Shown: positions 33,532-42,404, numbered from the stretch's first letter. The stretch is 64,000 nt of DNA from TMED8 sp038125725 (GCA_038125725.1 JAYPEK010000002.1:62001-126000), one strand, 5' to 3'. Translations and numbers: made by a program. The notes: generated by a model not told the origin, from the letters alone.

Positions 33532-34741
33532 GCGGCGCCGGCGCCCGGCCTTCCAGCAGGTATCGTCCGTAGCGAAGGGTGAACAGCGCGAAGGCGCCGG
33601 TCCAGGCACTTGCGGCCAGCCACAGCAGCGGATCGTATCCCCCCATCCCCAGTGCCGCCCCCAAAGCAGCGGCGACGCGCGCCAGCGCGGCCAGGGCCAC
33701 CAGCAGATAGACCGCGCCGGTCAGCCGGTCGGCGGCGAGGGCGCGGCCGGTATGGCCGAGCGTGGCGCGGGTCATCACCGCCAGGGTCATGGCGCCGATG
33801 GCGCCGGCGCTGAGCGCATGGATCGCCGCCGCCGCCGGGATGGTCGCCGGCCACAGCACACTGGCGCCGAGCAGCCCCAGCCCGAGAGGCACCCACGCGA
33901 ACCCGAGATGCAGGCTCCAGACCAGCGGCTCGGCGAAGGTTCGCATCCCCCGCCAGCGCGCGAGGCGGACCCAGCCCAATACCCCCGCCGCCAACAGCAA
34001 GAACCCGCTGGCGCCCGCTTCCGGCAGCGCCGCCCAAAACGCGAGGCCGGCGGCGGTCATGGCCAGCGCCAGCCTATCGAGGCTGCCGAAGCTGGCCGGC
34101 ATTTTCGTCTCGCCCCGCTTCGCCAGCCAGTTGCGGGTGAAGCTCGGCACAATGCGCCCGCCGATCAGGCTGATCAGGCCGATGACCACGGCAAGTCCGC
34201 CCCGCTGGCCGGCGCCGCCGGTCTCGGCGATGCCGAGCGCATCCAGGTGGGTCAGCAGATTGGCCGCGAACAAAAGGCCAAGCACGATCAACACCGGCAA
34301 GTTGCGCCAGTTCCGCCCGGTGACGATCTCGCGCCCGAGCGCCGCCAACAGCAGCGCCGGAAAGGCGAGATCGATGACGGTGGCGGGCAGCGCGCCGATT
34401 GCCGCGCCCGCCGCCATGGAAATCCGGCCGGCCAGCCAGGCGGCGAACAAGAGGATCAACGGAATTCCTTGCAGCGGCATCCGCCCGGTCCAGTTGGGCA
34501 CGGCGGTGAGCAGGAACCCGGCAATGGCGGCGCCGGCGAAACCAAAGATCATCTCGTGCGCGTGCCAATCGAGCGGCGGGAAGGCCGCCGGCAGCGACAG
34601 CCACCCGGCCAGCACCGCCATCCACAAACCGAGCGAAATCAGCGCCCACAATCCCGCCCCCAGGAAGAACGGGCGGAACCCCTGGCGGAACAGGGCCGGC
34701 CCGTCGAAGCGGCGATAGCGTGGAATGGCGGCGTTTTTCAT
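33524..34741 (-). CDS. nnrS: NnrS-family haem-copper membrane protein
   Basis: A 405-aa protein from the ATG at 34741; a longer start at 34786 would overlap the dsrC-like gene. FRQGFRPFFLGAGLWALISL is the family opening, DWHAHEMIFGFAGAAIAGFL contains the conserved metal-binding His residues, and LHALSAGAIGAMTLAVMTRA a later one. About 12 helices are predicted. NnrS relieves nitrosative stress and stops iron-nitrosyl complexes forming, by a mechanism not fully known. It follows the dsrC-like gene on the same strand, and NsrR probably controls both. Confidence 0.92.
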   Translation of the reverse strand: MKNAAIPRYRRFDGPALFRQGFRPFFLGAGLWALISLGLWMAVLAGWLSLPAAFPPLDWHAHEMIFGFAGAAIAGFLLTAVPNWTGRMPLQGIPLILLFAAWLAGRISMAAGAAIGALPATVIDLAFPALLLAALGREIVTGRNWRNLPVLIVLGLLFAANLLTHLDALGIAETGGAGQRGGLAVVIGLISLIGGRIVPSFTRNWLAKRGETKMPASFGSLDRLALAMTAAGLAFWAALPEAGASGFLLLAAGVLGWVRLARWRGMRTFAEPLVWSLHLGFAWVPLGLGLLGASVLWPATIPAAAAIHALSAGAIGAMTLAVMTRATLGHTGRALAADRLTGAVYLLVALAALARVAAALGAALGMGGYDPLLWLAASAWTGAFALFTLRYGRYLLEGRAPAPLT

Positions 34742-34766
34742 GTCTGATCCGGGGGGCGCCGGCCGG

Positions 34767-35132
34767 CTAGCCGGTGCTCCAGGCACGCGGCTGGCGCATG
34801 CCGGCGATCTTGCAGGCCTGTTTGGTATAGCCGTAGGGAAACAGCTCGAAGAAGCGCTGGCGCGCCGCCTTGGCCGGTTCGCCGTGGCGTTGGCCCAGGT
34901 GGCGGAACACGAAGCGCGCGTCGGCGGAGATGCCGTGTTCGTCCAGGTAGGCGCGCATGAAGTCGATCACCGCCCAATGCTCGTCGCCCAGCGCCACCCC
35001 TTCCTCTGCGGCGATCCGCTCGGCCACCGCCGGGGACCAGTCTTCCGGATCGGTCAGGTAACCGCCTTCGTCGCGGCGGATGATCTTGCCCTCGATGCGT
35101 TCCTCGGAAATCTGGTCGGGGTGTGTGCGCAT
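34767..35132 (-). CDS. DsrC/TusE-family sulfur-relay protein lacking the penultimate Cys
   Basis: A 121-aa protein. GGYLTDPEDWSPAVAERIAA and LGDEHWAVIDFMRAYLDEHG are DsrC/TusE signatures. In the C-terminal arm YTKQACKIAGMRQPRAWSTG keeps the inner cysteine (C107, CysB) but has Trp118 where the essential penultimate cysteine (CysA) should be. It therefore cannot form the usual CysA-CysB trisulfide. It lies first in the nsrR-divergent operon with nnrS, so it is probably nitric-oxide responsive rather than a dissimilatory sulfite-reductase partner. Confidence 0.88.
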   Translation of the reverse strand: MRTHPDQISEERIEGKIIRRDEGGYLTDPEDWSPAVAERIAAEEGVALGDEHWAVIDFMRAYLDEHGISADARFVFRHLGQRHGEPAKAARQRFFELFPYGYTKQACKIAGMRQPRAWSTG

Positions 35133-35167
35133 GTCCCTGTCGCCCGGTTGCTGGAAAGATTTTAAAA

Positions 35168-35184
35168 ATGTATTCTAAATACAT
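35168..35184. promoter_or_regulatory. candidate NsrR operator in divergent promoter
   Basis: ATGTATT (35168-35174), CTA, AATACAT (35178-35184): a perfect 7-bp inverted repeat within an A/T-rich stretch. It closely follows the known NsrR consensus (AAGATG-N-ATTT inverted repeat). It is 36 bp before the dsrC-like start and 55 bp before nsrR, so it can control both directions. Confidence 0.78.
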
Positions 35185-35238
35185 GATATAAAGAAATCGG
35201 TCCGCCGCGCAAGTCCTTTGGTTTACACTCGCTACGTC

Positions 35239-35661
35239 ATGCAACTCAGCCGTTACGCCGACTATACGCTCCGTGTCCTGCTCTACCTGTCCGCCCGCCC
35301 CGATGAGCGCGCGACCCTGGCCGGCGTGTCGGCCTTCTTCGGCATTTCCACCGAGCACTTGCGCAAGGTCGTGCACCGGCTGGCCAAGCTCGGCTACATC
35401 CGGACGTACCAGGGAAAGGGCGGCGGTTTCGAACTGGCCGGACCGCCCGATGCGGTCAATGTCGGCGAGGTGCTGGAACGGATCGAGGGCGACAAGCCGA
35501 TGATCGATTGCCAGGGGATCGCCTGCCGGCTGTCGCCGGCCTGCACCCTCGCCGGTGCGCTGGACCGCGCCGAGCGCGCCTTCTTCGACACGCTCGCCCG
35601 CTATACCCTGGCCGACCTGGTTTCCGACAAGGCCATGGCCCGGGAACTCACCGCCGACTGA
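35239..35661 (+). CDS. nsrR: Rrf2-family nitric-oxide sensor NsrR
   Basis: A 140-aa regulator from the ATG at 35239. MQLSRYADYTLRVLLYLSAR is the Rrf2 opening, then a winged helix (GISTEHLRKVVHRLAKLGYI). CQGIACRLSPAC places cysteines at 91, 96 and 102, the same spacing as the Fe-S cluster ligands of NsrR, and the C-terminus FFDTLARYTLADLV also matches. NsrR represses NO-detoxification genes until NO nitrosylates its cluster. It is divergent from the dsrC-like-nnrS operon across a palindrome of NsrR type, and probably autoregulates. Confidence 0.9.
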   Translation: MQLSRYADYTLRVLLYLSARPDERATLAGVSAFFGISTEHLRKVVHRLAKLGYIRTYQGKGGGFELAGPPDAVNVGEVLERIEGDKPMIDCQGIACRLSPACTLAGALDRAERAFFDTLARYTLADLVSDKAMARELTAD

Positions 35662-35669
35662 GAGCCCGC

Positions 35670-37307
35670 CTAACGCGCGCTGCCGGTGTAGGGCGAGACG
35701 TCCCGGAGATCCAGTTTCAGGTGGATCAGCGCCGGCCCGTCGTGGTCCATGGCGCCCTTGAGCGCGCCGGCGAATTCATCCGTCTTGGTGACGGTGAAGG
35801 CGGCCATGCCGTAGCCCCGGCCCAACTGCGCGAAGTCCGGGCTCACCAGCCGGGTGCCGAAATCCCAGTCCTGAAAACGCTTTTGCTGGTGCACCAGGAT
35901 CGAGCCCCAGGCGCTGTTGTCGCAAACGATGATGGTGACGTTGAGGCGTTCCTGCACGATGGTCGCCGCCTCGTGCCCGGTCATCAGGAAACCGCCGTCA
36001 CCGACCCAGGCGAAAACCGGGCGGTTCGGATCGGCGATCGCCGCGCCCACCGCGCCCGGCACGCCGTAGCCCATGGCGCCGGAAATCGGCCCGAAGCTGG
36101 AGTAGGGCGCGTTGCAGCGGTAGTAGCGGTGCAGCCAGCGCCCGAAGGTGCCGGCGTCCGACGACAGGATGGCGTCGGTGGGGACCAGTTGCTGGAAGGT
36201 CTCGATCACCCGCGCCATGTCGACGTCGCCCTCGACCTGGATCTCGCCGGGTTCGGCATAGGCCGCTTCCATGGCATGGACGGCGTTGCGCCATTCGATG
36301 CGCTCGGCCGGGGCCTCGTATCCCGAGAGCGCTTCCGTCAACGCTTTCAGCGCCGGCCCGGCGCCTGAACCCATGGCCACCTCCGGCTGCCACTGCGAGA
36401 AGACCCCAGCGTCCGGGTAGGCCATGATCATCTTCTGGTCCGGGCGCAAGAGCGTGTAGTCGGCGGAGGTGACGCTGTCCAGGCGGCTGCCGATGTTGAT
36501 GACCAGGTCGCAATCGGCCCAGGCGTCCGTCTGGAACGGCAGCCGGTTCAGCGTCAGTTGCCCGAACCAGGCGGGATGGTCGTTGGCGAAGACGTCCTGG
36601 TAGCGGTAGGCGGCCATGACCCCGGCGCCGGAGGCCTCGGCGAATTGGCGCAGTTCCTCGATGGCGCCCTCGGCGGCGACCATCTCGCCGGCCAGGATGA
36701 TCGGCCGCTTGGCTTCGCGGATCATCTCCGCCGCGCGCGCCACCTGGCCCGGTTCCGCGCCCAGCACGACGGGCGAGGGCGCCGGGGGAATGACCGCCTC
36801 GCCCTCGATGCCGTCGAGGATGTCCTTGGCCAGCACGCAGACCACCGGCCCCGGCCGGCCGCTGACCGCGAGGTCCAGCGCCCGCGCGGCGACGCTCGCC
36901 AATTCATCGAACGAAGCGACATCGAATACGCCCTTCACGACCGGGCTGAACATGCGCAGGTAATCGATCTCCTGGAAGGCTTCGCGGCCCTTTTGCGCGC
37001 GCGGGATGTTGGCGACGAACAGCACCACCGGGCGCGACGCCTGCATCGCCGTGTGCGCGCCGATGACCGCGTTCGATGCCCCCGGCGCGCGGCTGACGAA
37101 GACGCAGGCGGGTTTTTGACGGATTGCCGCGTAGGTCTCGGCGGCGAACATGGCCGACGATTCGAGCCGCGTCGGCACCGTGCGAATGCGATTCTGTTCG
37201 CGGCTCAGCGCCTCCAGCACCGTGACGTAAGTGCCACCGGCAACGAAGAAAACCGTATCCACGCCGCGCGACAACAGGGTCGCGACGACCACCTCCCCAC
37301 CATTCAT
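35670..37307 (-). CDS. thiamine-diphosphate-dependent enzyme (acetolactate-synthase-like)
   Basis: A 545-aa protein from the ATG at 37307, with GGGGGAG six bases upstream; a longer ATG at 37349 lacks a site. The N-terminal TPP_N domain has VDTVFFVAGG and the Glu-containing RLESSAMFAAETYA. A central domain follows. The C-terminal domain has GDGGFLMTGHEAATIVQERL ... CDN, the TPP/Mg2+ motif. It lacks an obvious small subunit and resembles non-anabolic members that decarboxylate or ligate 2-oxo acids. The SDR gene is divergent 129 bp away. Substrate unknown. Confidence 0.88.
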   Translation of the reverse strand: MNGGEVVVATLLSRGVDTVFFVAGGTYVTVLEALSREQNRIRTVPTRLESSAMFAAETYAAIRQKPACVFVSRAPGASNAVIGAHTAMQASRPVVLFVANIPRAQKGREAFQEIDYLRMFSPVVKGVFDVASFDELASVAARALDLAVSGRPGPVVCVLAKDILDGIEGEAVIPPAPSPVVLGAEPGQVARAAEMIREAKRPIILAGEMVAAEGAIEELRQFAEASGAGVMAAYRYQDVFANDHPAWFGQLTLNRLPFQTDAWADCDLVINIGSRLDSVTSADYTLLRPDQKMIMAYPDAGVFSQWQPEVAMGSGAGPALKALTEALSGYEAPAERIEWRNAVHAMEAAYAEPGEIQVEGDVDMARVIETFQQLVPTDAILSSDAGTFGRWLHRYYRCNAPYSSFGPISGAMGYGVPGAVGAAIADPNRPVFAWVGDGGFLMTGHEAATIVQERLNVTIIVCDNSAWGSILVHQQKRFQDWDFGTRLVSPDFAQLGRGYGMAAFTVTKTDEFAGALKGAMDHDGPALIHLKLDLRDVSPYTGSAR

Positions 37308-37436
37308 GTCTTGCTCCCCCAATTCGGAAAAATCTGTTCGGACCGCCATGAAAGCGCATGTGAGGGCCTGAGAAAACTTGAAAGTCGGGCGATCGCATCG
37401 CCAATATGTCGGCTCGGATCAAAAGGGAGGATCATC

Positions 37437-38180
37437 ATGACATCGACAACGCGCGCCGCTTTCATTTCCGGCTCCGGACGCAACATGGGGCGCGCCTGCG
37501 CCAAGGAACTGGCAAAGGCCGGCTTCAACATCGTTCTCAACGGTTCCAGCAACGAAGCCGACTGCCAGCGCGTCGCCGAAGAGGTGCGCGCCATCGGCAC
37601 CGAGGCTATCGTCGCCATGGGCGACGTCGGCGACAAGGGCGCCGTCGACGCCATCATTCAACAATCCCTCGATGCCTTCGGGCGCATCGATGTCGTCATC
37701 AACAACGCCGCTATCCGCCCGGCGACGGCCTTCCTGGAGATGTCGGACGCCGACCTGGAGCGGGTGATGAACGTCAACTGCAATTCCGCCGTCTGGTTCT
37801 CGCGCGCCTTCCTGCCCGGCATGATCGAGAACGGCTGGGGCCGGATCATCAATTTCTCCGGCATGAACGCCCAGCAGGGCACCGGCGGGCGGCCCAGCGT
37901 CACCATGTCGAAGCACGCCGCCTGGGGTCTGACCAAGGCGCTGTCGCGGGAGTTCGGGCCCAAGGGCGTCACCGCCAACATGATTTCGCCCGGCACTTTC
38001 CCGGACGAGGACATGGATATCTCCGGCTCGGAGCCGTTTCAGAAATTGCTGGCGGCCAACCCGGTCGGGCGCCTCGGCACCGCCGACGACATCGCCGCCG
38101 CCGTCGGGCTCTTGTGTTCGGATCGCGGCAGCTTCATCAACGGCCAGATCCTGCACATCAACGGCGGCGTGGTCGGCTAG
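37437..38180 (+). CDS. SDR-family protein with altered catalytic residues
   Basis: A 247-aa protein with GGGAGG just before the ATG. The Rossmann motif SGSGRNMGRACA (G-x3-MG) and INNAA are intact, as is N114. The active-site Ser aligns with G142 (in NFSGMN) and the YxxxK Tyr with V155 (VTMSK159), so only Asn and Lys remain of the tetrad. A standard dehydrogenase reaction seems unlikely; a binding, isomerase or other role is possible. It is convergent with the PLP enzyme, overlapping by 4 bp. Confidence 0.82.
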   Translation: MTSTTRAAFISGSGRNMGRACAKELAKAGFNIVLNGSSNEADCQRVAEEVRAIGTEAIVAMGDVGDKGAVDAIIQQSLDAFGRIDVVINNAAIRPATAFLEMSDADLERVMNVNCNSAVWFSRAFLPGMIENGWGRIINFSGMNAQQGTGGRPSVTMSKHAAWGLTKALSREFGPKGVTANMISPGTFPDEDMDISGSEPFQKLLAANPVGRLGTADDIAAAVGLLCSDRGSFINGQILHINGGVVG

Positions 38181-39217
38181 CCGACGACCTCGGCGACGAT
38201 GTCGGCGGCTTCGTCGATCATCGCCTCGCTGATCCCCAAATGCGTCACCGCGCGCATGCGCATCGGCCCCATGGCGCCGATATGCAGCCCCTTTTCCAGG
38301 AGCGCCGCCGACAGTTCGTCGGCGGTGCGCCCGGTGTCGGTGACGTCGAAGAAGACGAGGTTGGTCTCGACCTCCGAGGCATCGATGCGGATGCCCGGGA
38401 TCTGCGCCAGGCGCCGCGCCAGCTTGCGGGCGTTCTCGTGGTCTTCGGCCAGGCGTTCGACGTTGTTCTCCAGCGCATAGACGCCGGCGGCGGCAATGAT
38501 GCCCGATTGCCGCATGGCGCCGCCGAACTGGTGCTTGAAGACGAAGGCGCGCTCGATGAAGTCGGCGTCGCCGGCCAGCACGGCGCCCACCGGGCAACCG
38601 AGCCCCTTGGAGAGATCGATCCAGAGCGAATCCATGTGCCGCGCATAGTCCTGCGCCGGCGTGCCGCTCTCGACCACCGCGTTCAACAGCCTGGCGCCGT
38701 CCATGTGGGTCTTGAGCCCGGCGTCGCGGGCGGCGGCGGCGACGTCGGCGACCAGCGCTTCCGGCCAGATCGAACCGCCGCCGGAATTGGACGTGTTCTC
38801 CAGCGACACCAGCCGCGACTTCGGCTTGTTGCGCTTGTAGGGGCGCACCGCCTGCATCAGTTGTTCGGCGGTGAACTGGCCGCGCTCGCCGTCGATGGGG
38901 TTCATCATCACGCCCGCCAGCGCCGCCGGCGCGCCGGTCTCGGAATGGATGGTATGGGCGGTCTTGTCGCAGATCACCTCGTCGCCGGGCTGGCACCAGA
39001 CCCGGTAGGCGATGATGTTGCAGATGGTGCCGGACGGCATGAACAGCGCGCGTTCCTTGCCCAAGAGCTCGGCCACCATGTCCTGCAGGCGGTTGGTGGT
39101 GGGGTCGGCTTCCTGCTGCTCGTCGCCGACCTCGGCGTAGGCCATGGCCTGGCGCATGGCGTCGGAGGGGAGCGTGTGGGTGTCGGAATAGAGATCGATG
39201 TGGATTTCGGGGCTCAT
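38177..39217 (-). CDS. threonine aldolase / beta-eliminating-lyase family PLP enzyme
   Basis: A 346-aa fold-type I PLP enzyme. DLYSDTHTLPSDAMRQAMAY resembles the DLRSDT opening of threonine aldolases, ALFMPSGTICNIIAY the phosphate-binding loop, THMDGARLLNAVV the Asp that contacts PLP, and DLSKGLGCPVGAV the PLP lysine. It would cleave L-threonine or other beta-hydroxy amino acids into glycine and an aldehyde. The initial Y-S-D-T differs slightly from R-S-D-T, so specificity is uncertain. Its start overlaps the histidine kinase stop (ATGA), so the two are coupled. Confidence 0.88.
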   Translation of the reverse strand: MSPEIHIDLYSDTHTLPSDAMRQAMAYAEVGDEQQEADPTTNRLQDMVAELLGKERALFMPSGTICNIIAYRVWCQPGDEVICDKTAHTIHSETGAPAALAGVMMNPIDGERGQFTAEQLMQAVRPYKRNKPKSRLVSLENTSNSGGGSIWPEALVADVAAAARDAGLKTHMDGARLLNAVVESGTPAQDYARHMDSLWIDLSKGLGCPVGAVLAGDADFIERAFVFKHQFGGAMRQSGIIAAAGVYALENNVERLAEDHENARKLARRLAQIPGIRIDASEVETNLVFFDVTDTGRTADELSAALLEKGLHIGAMGPMRMRAVTHLGISEAMIDEAADIVAEVVG

Positions 39218-40740
39218 GATCGTGGTGGTTCCTCGGCGGGGACGGGATGGGGCGCACAGGACACAATAGTGATTGATGGTGGGAACGCCAGTGCCGCGGT
39301 CGTGCCCTGCCCTTCGTGGCTTTGGATATGGAAATCGATATTCTGAATCTTCGCGAACTGACTGCAGAGGAAGAGGCCGAGGCCGCTACCCTGATGGCTC
39401 ACCATTGGATTGCTTTCGCCCTGTTCGAAGGGTTCCAAAGCGCTTGAAAGCGTGCTCGGGCTCATGCCGATCCCGTTATCGATGACCTCGACGGTCAAGC
39501 CTCCCCCGGACTGACAACGGACCTTGATGCGGACCTCGCCCCCCGGCCGGTTGAATTTGATCGCGTTCGAGATCAGGTTGTTGAACATCTGCAGCAGGGC
39601 CCGCTCGTCGCCGATGATCTGCACCGGGGTTGACGGCAGGTCGGTGGCAATGGAGACGCCTGCCTGATTGGAAAGCGCACGGTTTATGCCGACCGCCTCT
39701 TCGACGACGGGGGCAAGGGTCAGCGATTCCAGATGCAGATTCATTTTTCCCGCCTCGATCTTCGACATGTCGAGGATGTCGTTGACCAGGGCAACGAGAA
39801 GCTTGCCGCTTTTTTGTACGTCTTCCAGGTATCCGTGATAGCGCTTGTCGCCGATGGGCCCGAAGGTTTCTCGCGCCATCAGCTCGGAAAACCCGATGAT
39901 GGCGTTCAGCGGCGTCCGAAGGTCATGGCTCATACGGGCCAGGAACTCGCTTTTCGCGCGGTTCGCCTGTTGCGCTTCGACGCGACTCCGATCAAGCATC
40001 TTGTACGGTTGCCTGAGCGTCGACCGGACAATGGCGAGATAAATCAGCCAGTAAGACAGGAACTTCGCCAAATGGCCGAGCATGTTGGCGAAGCCGTAGA
40101 CGCTGACATAATTGGTGAACTCCAACTCGGCGATGATGGTCAGCAATATGGCCCCCATCATCAGGCGGACGATGATCCCGGACGCATGTTGCCGGACGCT
40201 ATAGAGGTGCAGAATCGCGCCGGCCAGCAGGCCGATAACCAGAAACTCGCTTTGCACCTTGAACGGTGTCAGCCCTTGACCTTCGATGAAGGCATCCGGA
40301 AAGTGGCCGGTAAAAATGACGGCGGCTAATGCAGTGGCGGAAATGCCGAAGCCAGCCAACGCCAGATGGCGGTTGACGGGATAGCGGAAGGCCAGGGAGG
40401 CCGCCAGCAGCGTCAAGCTCTCCAAATAGCGAGAGCCTATCCAAAGCTGGGTCGCCATGTTGGCATTCCCTTGATCCAAGATGCCGATTCCCTTGTAGGA
40501 CAGCGTATGCATGAGATCGAGGCCGCCAATCCAGACGTATCCGCAGGCCAGGACCATGACAAAAGGGTTCCTGCTGAATGCCGTGGTTTGCCAGGCGATG
40601 GCGAACATCAAGAAGCTGACGACGATCGAGAACAGTTCGGCGAGTGTGTGGAACAACAGGAAGTTCAGCTGTGCGATCACGATGAGCATGATCACGGCGG
40701 CAATCGGGAAAACCACTTCGTAACGCAGCAATTGGCGCAA
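39214..40740 (-). CDS. MASE3-sensor membrane histidine kinase
   Basis: A 508-aa protein, beginning at a TTG with GGGGGA seven bases upstream. Seven or eight hydrophobic helices (residues about 10-240) include GGLDLMHTLSYKGIGIL, the MASE3 sensor signature. EFLARMSHDLRTPLNAIIGF is the HisKA H-box with the phospho-accepting His, NNLISNAIKFNRPGG the N-box, and DNGIGMSP with GSGLGLFLC the G-boxes. It lacks a receiver domain and no response regulator is adjacent, so the partner is unknown. The signal is unknown too. It precedes the aldolase gene with overlap. Confidence 0.9.
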   Translation of the reverse strand: MRQLLRYEVVFPIAAVIMLIVIAQLNFLLFHTLAELFSIVVSFLMFAIAWQTTAFSRNPFVMVLACGYVWIGGLDLMHTLSYKGIGILDQGNANMATQLWIGSRYLESLTLLAASLAFRYPVNRHLALAGFGISATALAAVIFTGHFPDAFIEGQGLTPFKVQSEFLVIGLLAGAILHLYSVRQHASGIIVRLMMGAILLTIIAELEFTNYVSVYGFANMLGHLAKFLSYWLIYLAIVRSTLRQPYKMLDRSRVEAQQANRAKSEFLARMSHDLRTPLNAIIGFSELMARETFGPIGDKRYHGYLEDVQKSGKLLVALVNDILDMSKIEAGKMNLHLESLTLAPVVEEAVGINRALSNQAGVSIATDLPSTPVQIIGDERALLQMFNNLISNAIKFNRPGGEVRIKVRCQSGGGLTVEVIDNGIGMSPSTLSSALEPFEQGESNPMVSHQGSGLGLFLCSQFAKIQNIDFHIQSHEGQGTTAALAFPPSITIVSCAPHPVPAEEPPRS

Positions 40741-40833
40741 TTACTATCCCCCGTTACTGGCTGCCGGATAATCCTAGTTTGAATATATATATGTAGGTAA
40801 ACCGGCAGGTGGTGCGGCCACGACGAGCACGCG

Positions 40834-41406
40834 TTACGTCTTGCGCCCGGCGGACGCGGCCAAGTTGATGATACGCCGGAGGTGCGGGTCGTGGATACCC
40901 AATTCCTCCAGATGTTGCAGGGTGTTTTCGATGTAGTCCAGGCAGGGCCCGACCGAGCCCTTGCCCTGCAGCACCAGGCGCAGTGCCTCGTCGTCGCTGG
41001 GCCGGCCGGCGTACTGTTCGTGCGCCGGGTCGGCGACGAAGGCGAGCACGCGGACGGCACGCCCGTCCGGCAATGCCGTCCTGAGCCAGCGCGGGCGGTA
41101 GATGGCGGTGACCATTTCCCGCCGCCAGAGCTTTTCCAGCACCTCCACCGTTCGTGACTTTGCGATGCGGAAGGCGAGGCCCCGGCAGGACCCGCCCCGG
41201 TCGAGGCCGAAAATCAGGCCTGGGCGCTGCTTGGTGCCCCGGTATTGGTACGAATACATGCAAAGCGCGCGGTGATATCCGTGCACCACCACACTGGCCT
41301 TTTCCCGGTAGGGGAAATCCGGCCGCCACATCAGGGAACCGTAGGCGAAGACCCAGAGCGTGCCGCCGGGGATGCTGCCGGGATCGGGGACGGGTGGCAT
41401 GGTCAT
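40834..41406 (-). CDS. chaC: gamma-glutamylcyclotransferase, ChaC type
   Basis: A 190-aa protein from the ATG at 41406, overlapping the upstream transporter stop. WVFAYGSLMWRPDFPYREKA is the ChaC substrate-binding loop with YGSL, and GYHRALCMYSYQYRG and GLIFGLDRGGSCRGLAFRIA continue the family fold. The catalytic Glu lies in WRREMVTAIYRPRWL. ChaC enzymes convert glutathione to 5-oxoproline and Cys-Gly. It is the second gene of a two-gene transcript with a DMT exporter. Confidence 0.9.
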   Translation of the reverse strand: MTMPPVPDPGSIPGGTLWVFAYGSLMWRPDFPYREKASVVVHGYHRALCMYSYQYRGTKQRPGLIFGLDRGGSCRGLAFRIAKSRTVEVLEKLWRREMVTAIYRPRWLRTALPDGRAVRVLAFVADPAHEQYAGRPSDDEALRLVLQGKGSVGPCLDYIENTLQHLEELGIHDPHLRRIINLAASAGRKT

Positions 41407-42326
41407 CCGCTGCGCACCTTGGGGCTCCGGGTCACCAGCGCCACGCCGACGCCGGCTAACACCATGCCGATCACCTGTTTCAGACTCATGACCTCGTCGA
41501 ACAGGAAGAAGCCCTCCACCGCGACTGTCGGCGGCACCAGGTAGAACAGGCTCGCCACCTGCGACGCCGCGCCCTTGCGGATCATGGTGTAGAGAATGGT
41601 GAACATGCCCATGGAGAGCGCGCCCGTCAGCCAGGCCAGCGCGAAGATGAACTCGCCGGTCCACTGCACCTCGCGGGTCTCGAACAGAAACGCGCAGGGC
41701 AGCACCACCAGGAAGGCCGCCAACTGCTGCACCGCCTGGCCGGACCTGAGGTCGGTGGCGGCGCCGAAGCGTTTCTGGAACAGTGTCCCCGACGTCAGCG
41801 AGAACAGCCCCACCGTACAGGCGGCGAGGCCGATGCCGGTCAGCGCTGCGCCACCGGATCCCGTACGCCAGAGAATCAGCCCGATGCCGCCGAGGCCCAG
41901 CACGAACCCCAGCCATTGCAGCGGGCGAATGCGTTCGCCCAGCGTCCAGCCGGCGGTGAGCGCGGTCAGCAGCGGATGGATGCCGGTCAGCAGCGCCGCC
42001 ACCCAGGCCGGCGTGCCCCGGTGGATGGCGATGAACACCGCCGTCAGGTAGACGCCGTGCAGCAGCACCCCGACCACGGCGGTATTGATCCATTCCCTCG
42101 GCGTCCGGGGCCAAGGCGCGCCGCCGATCAGCGCCAGGCCGGCGAAGATGGAGCCGGCGATGGCGAAGCGGATGGAGACGAAGGTGAAGGGTTCGGCATA
42201 GGGCAGGCCGTATTTGGCGCCGATGAAGCCGGTGCTCCACAGGAACACGAAGACGCCGGGCATGACCACGGCCCAGGCACGGAGGCCGGCGGACTGCGGC
42301 GCGGGATCGGCGGCGGGATCGGTCAT
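41403..42326 (-). CDS. EamA/DMT-family transporter
   Basis: A 307-aa protein from the ATG at 42326 with ten membrane helices in two EamA repeats (VVMPGVFVFLWSTGFIGAKY at the start and ASLFYLVPPTVAVEGFFLFD in repeat two). DMT proteins export amino acids or metabolites. The coupling to ChaC (4-bp overlap) suggests export of a glutathione breakdown product or a related thiol, but this is inference. The longer upstream frame is antisense to the DUF2125 gene and is excluded. Confidence 0.88.
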   Translation of the reverse strand: MTDPAADPAPQSAGLRAWAVVMPGVFVFLWSTGFIGAKYGLPYAEPFTFVSIRFAIAGSIFAGLALIGGAPWPRTPREWINTAVVGVLLHGVYLTAVFIAIHRGTPAWVAALLTGIHPLLTALTAGWTLGERIRPLQWLGFVLGLGGIGLILWRTGSGGAALTGIGLAACTVGLFSLTSGTLFQKRFGAATDLRSGQAVQQLAAFLVVLPCAFLFETREVQWTGEFIFALAWLTGALSMGMFTILYTMIRKGAASQVASLFYLVPPTVAVEGFFLFDEVMSLKQVIGMVLAGVGVALVTRSPKVRSG

Positions 42327-42404
42327 GCCCGCAAACCTAGACCCTCGCCCGCGTGCGGGCAAAACCTCATTGGCGCTGATCGCCGGGCGTCCTAGAGTGA
42401 AGGC

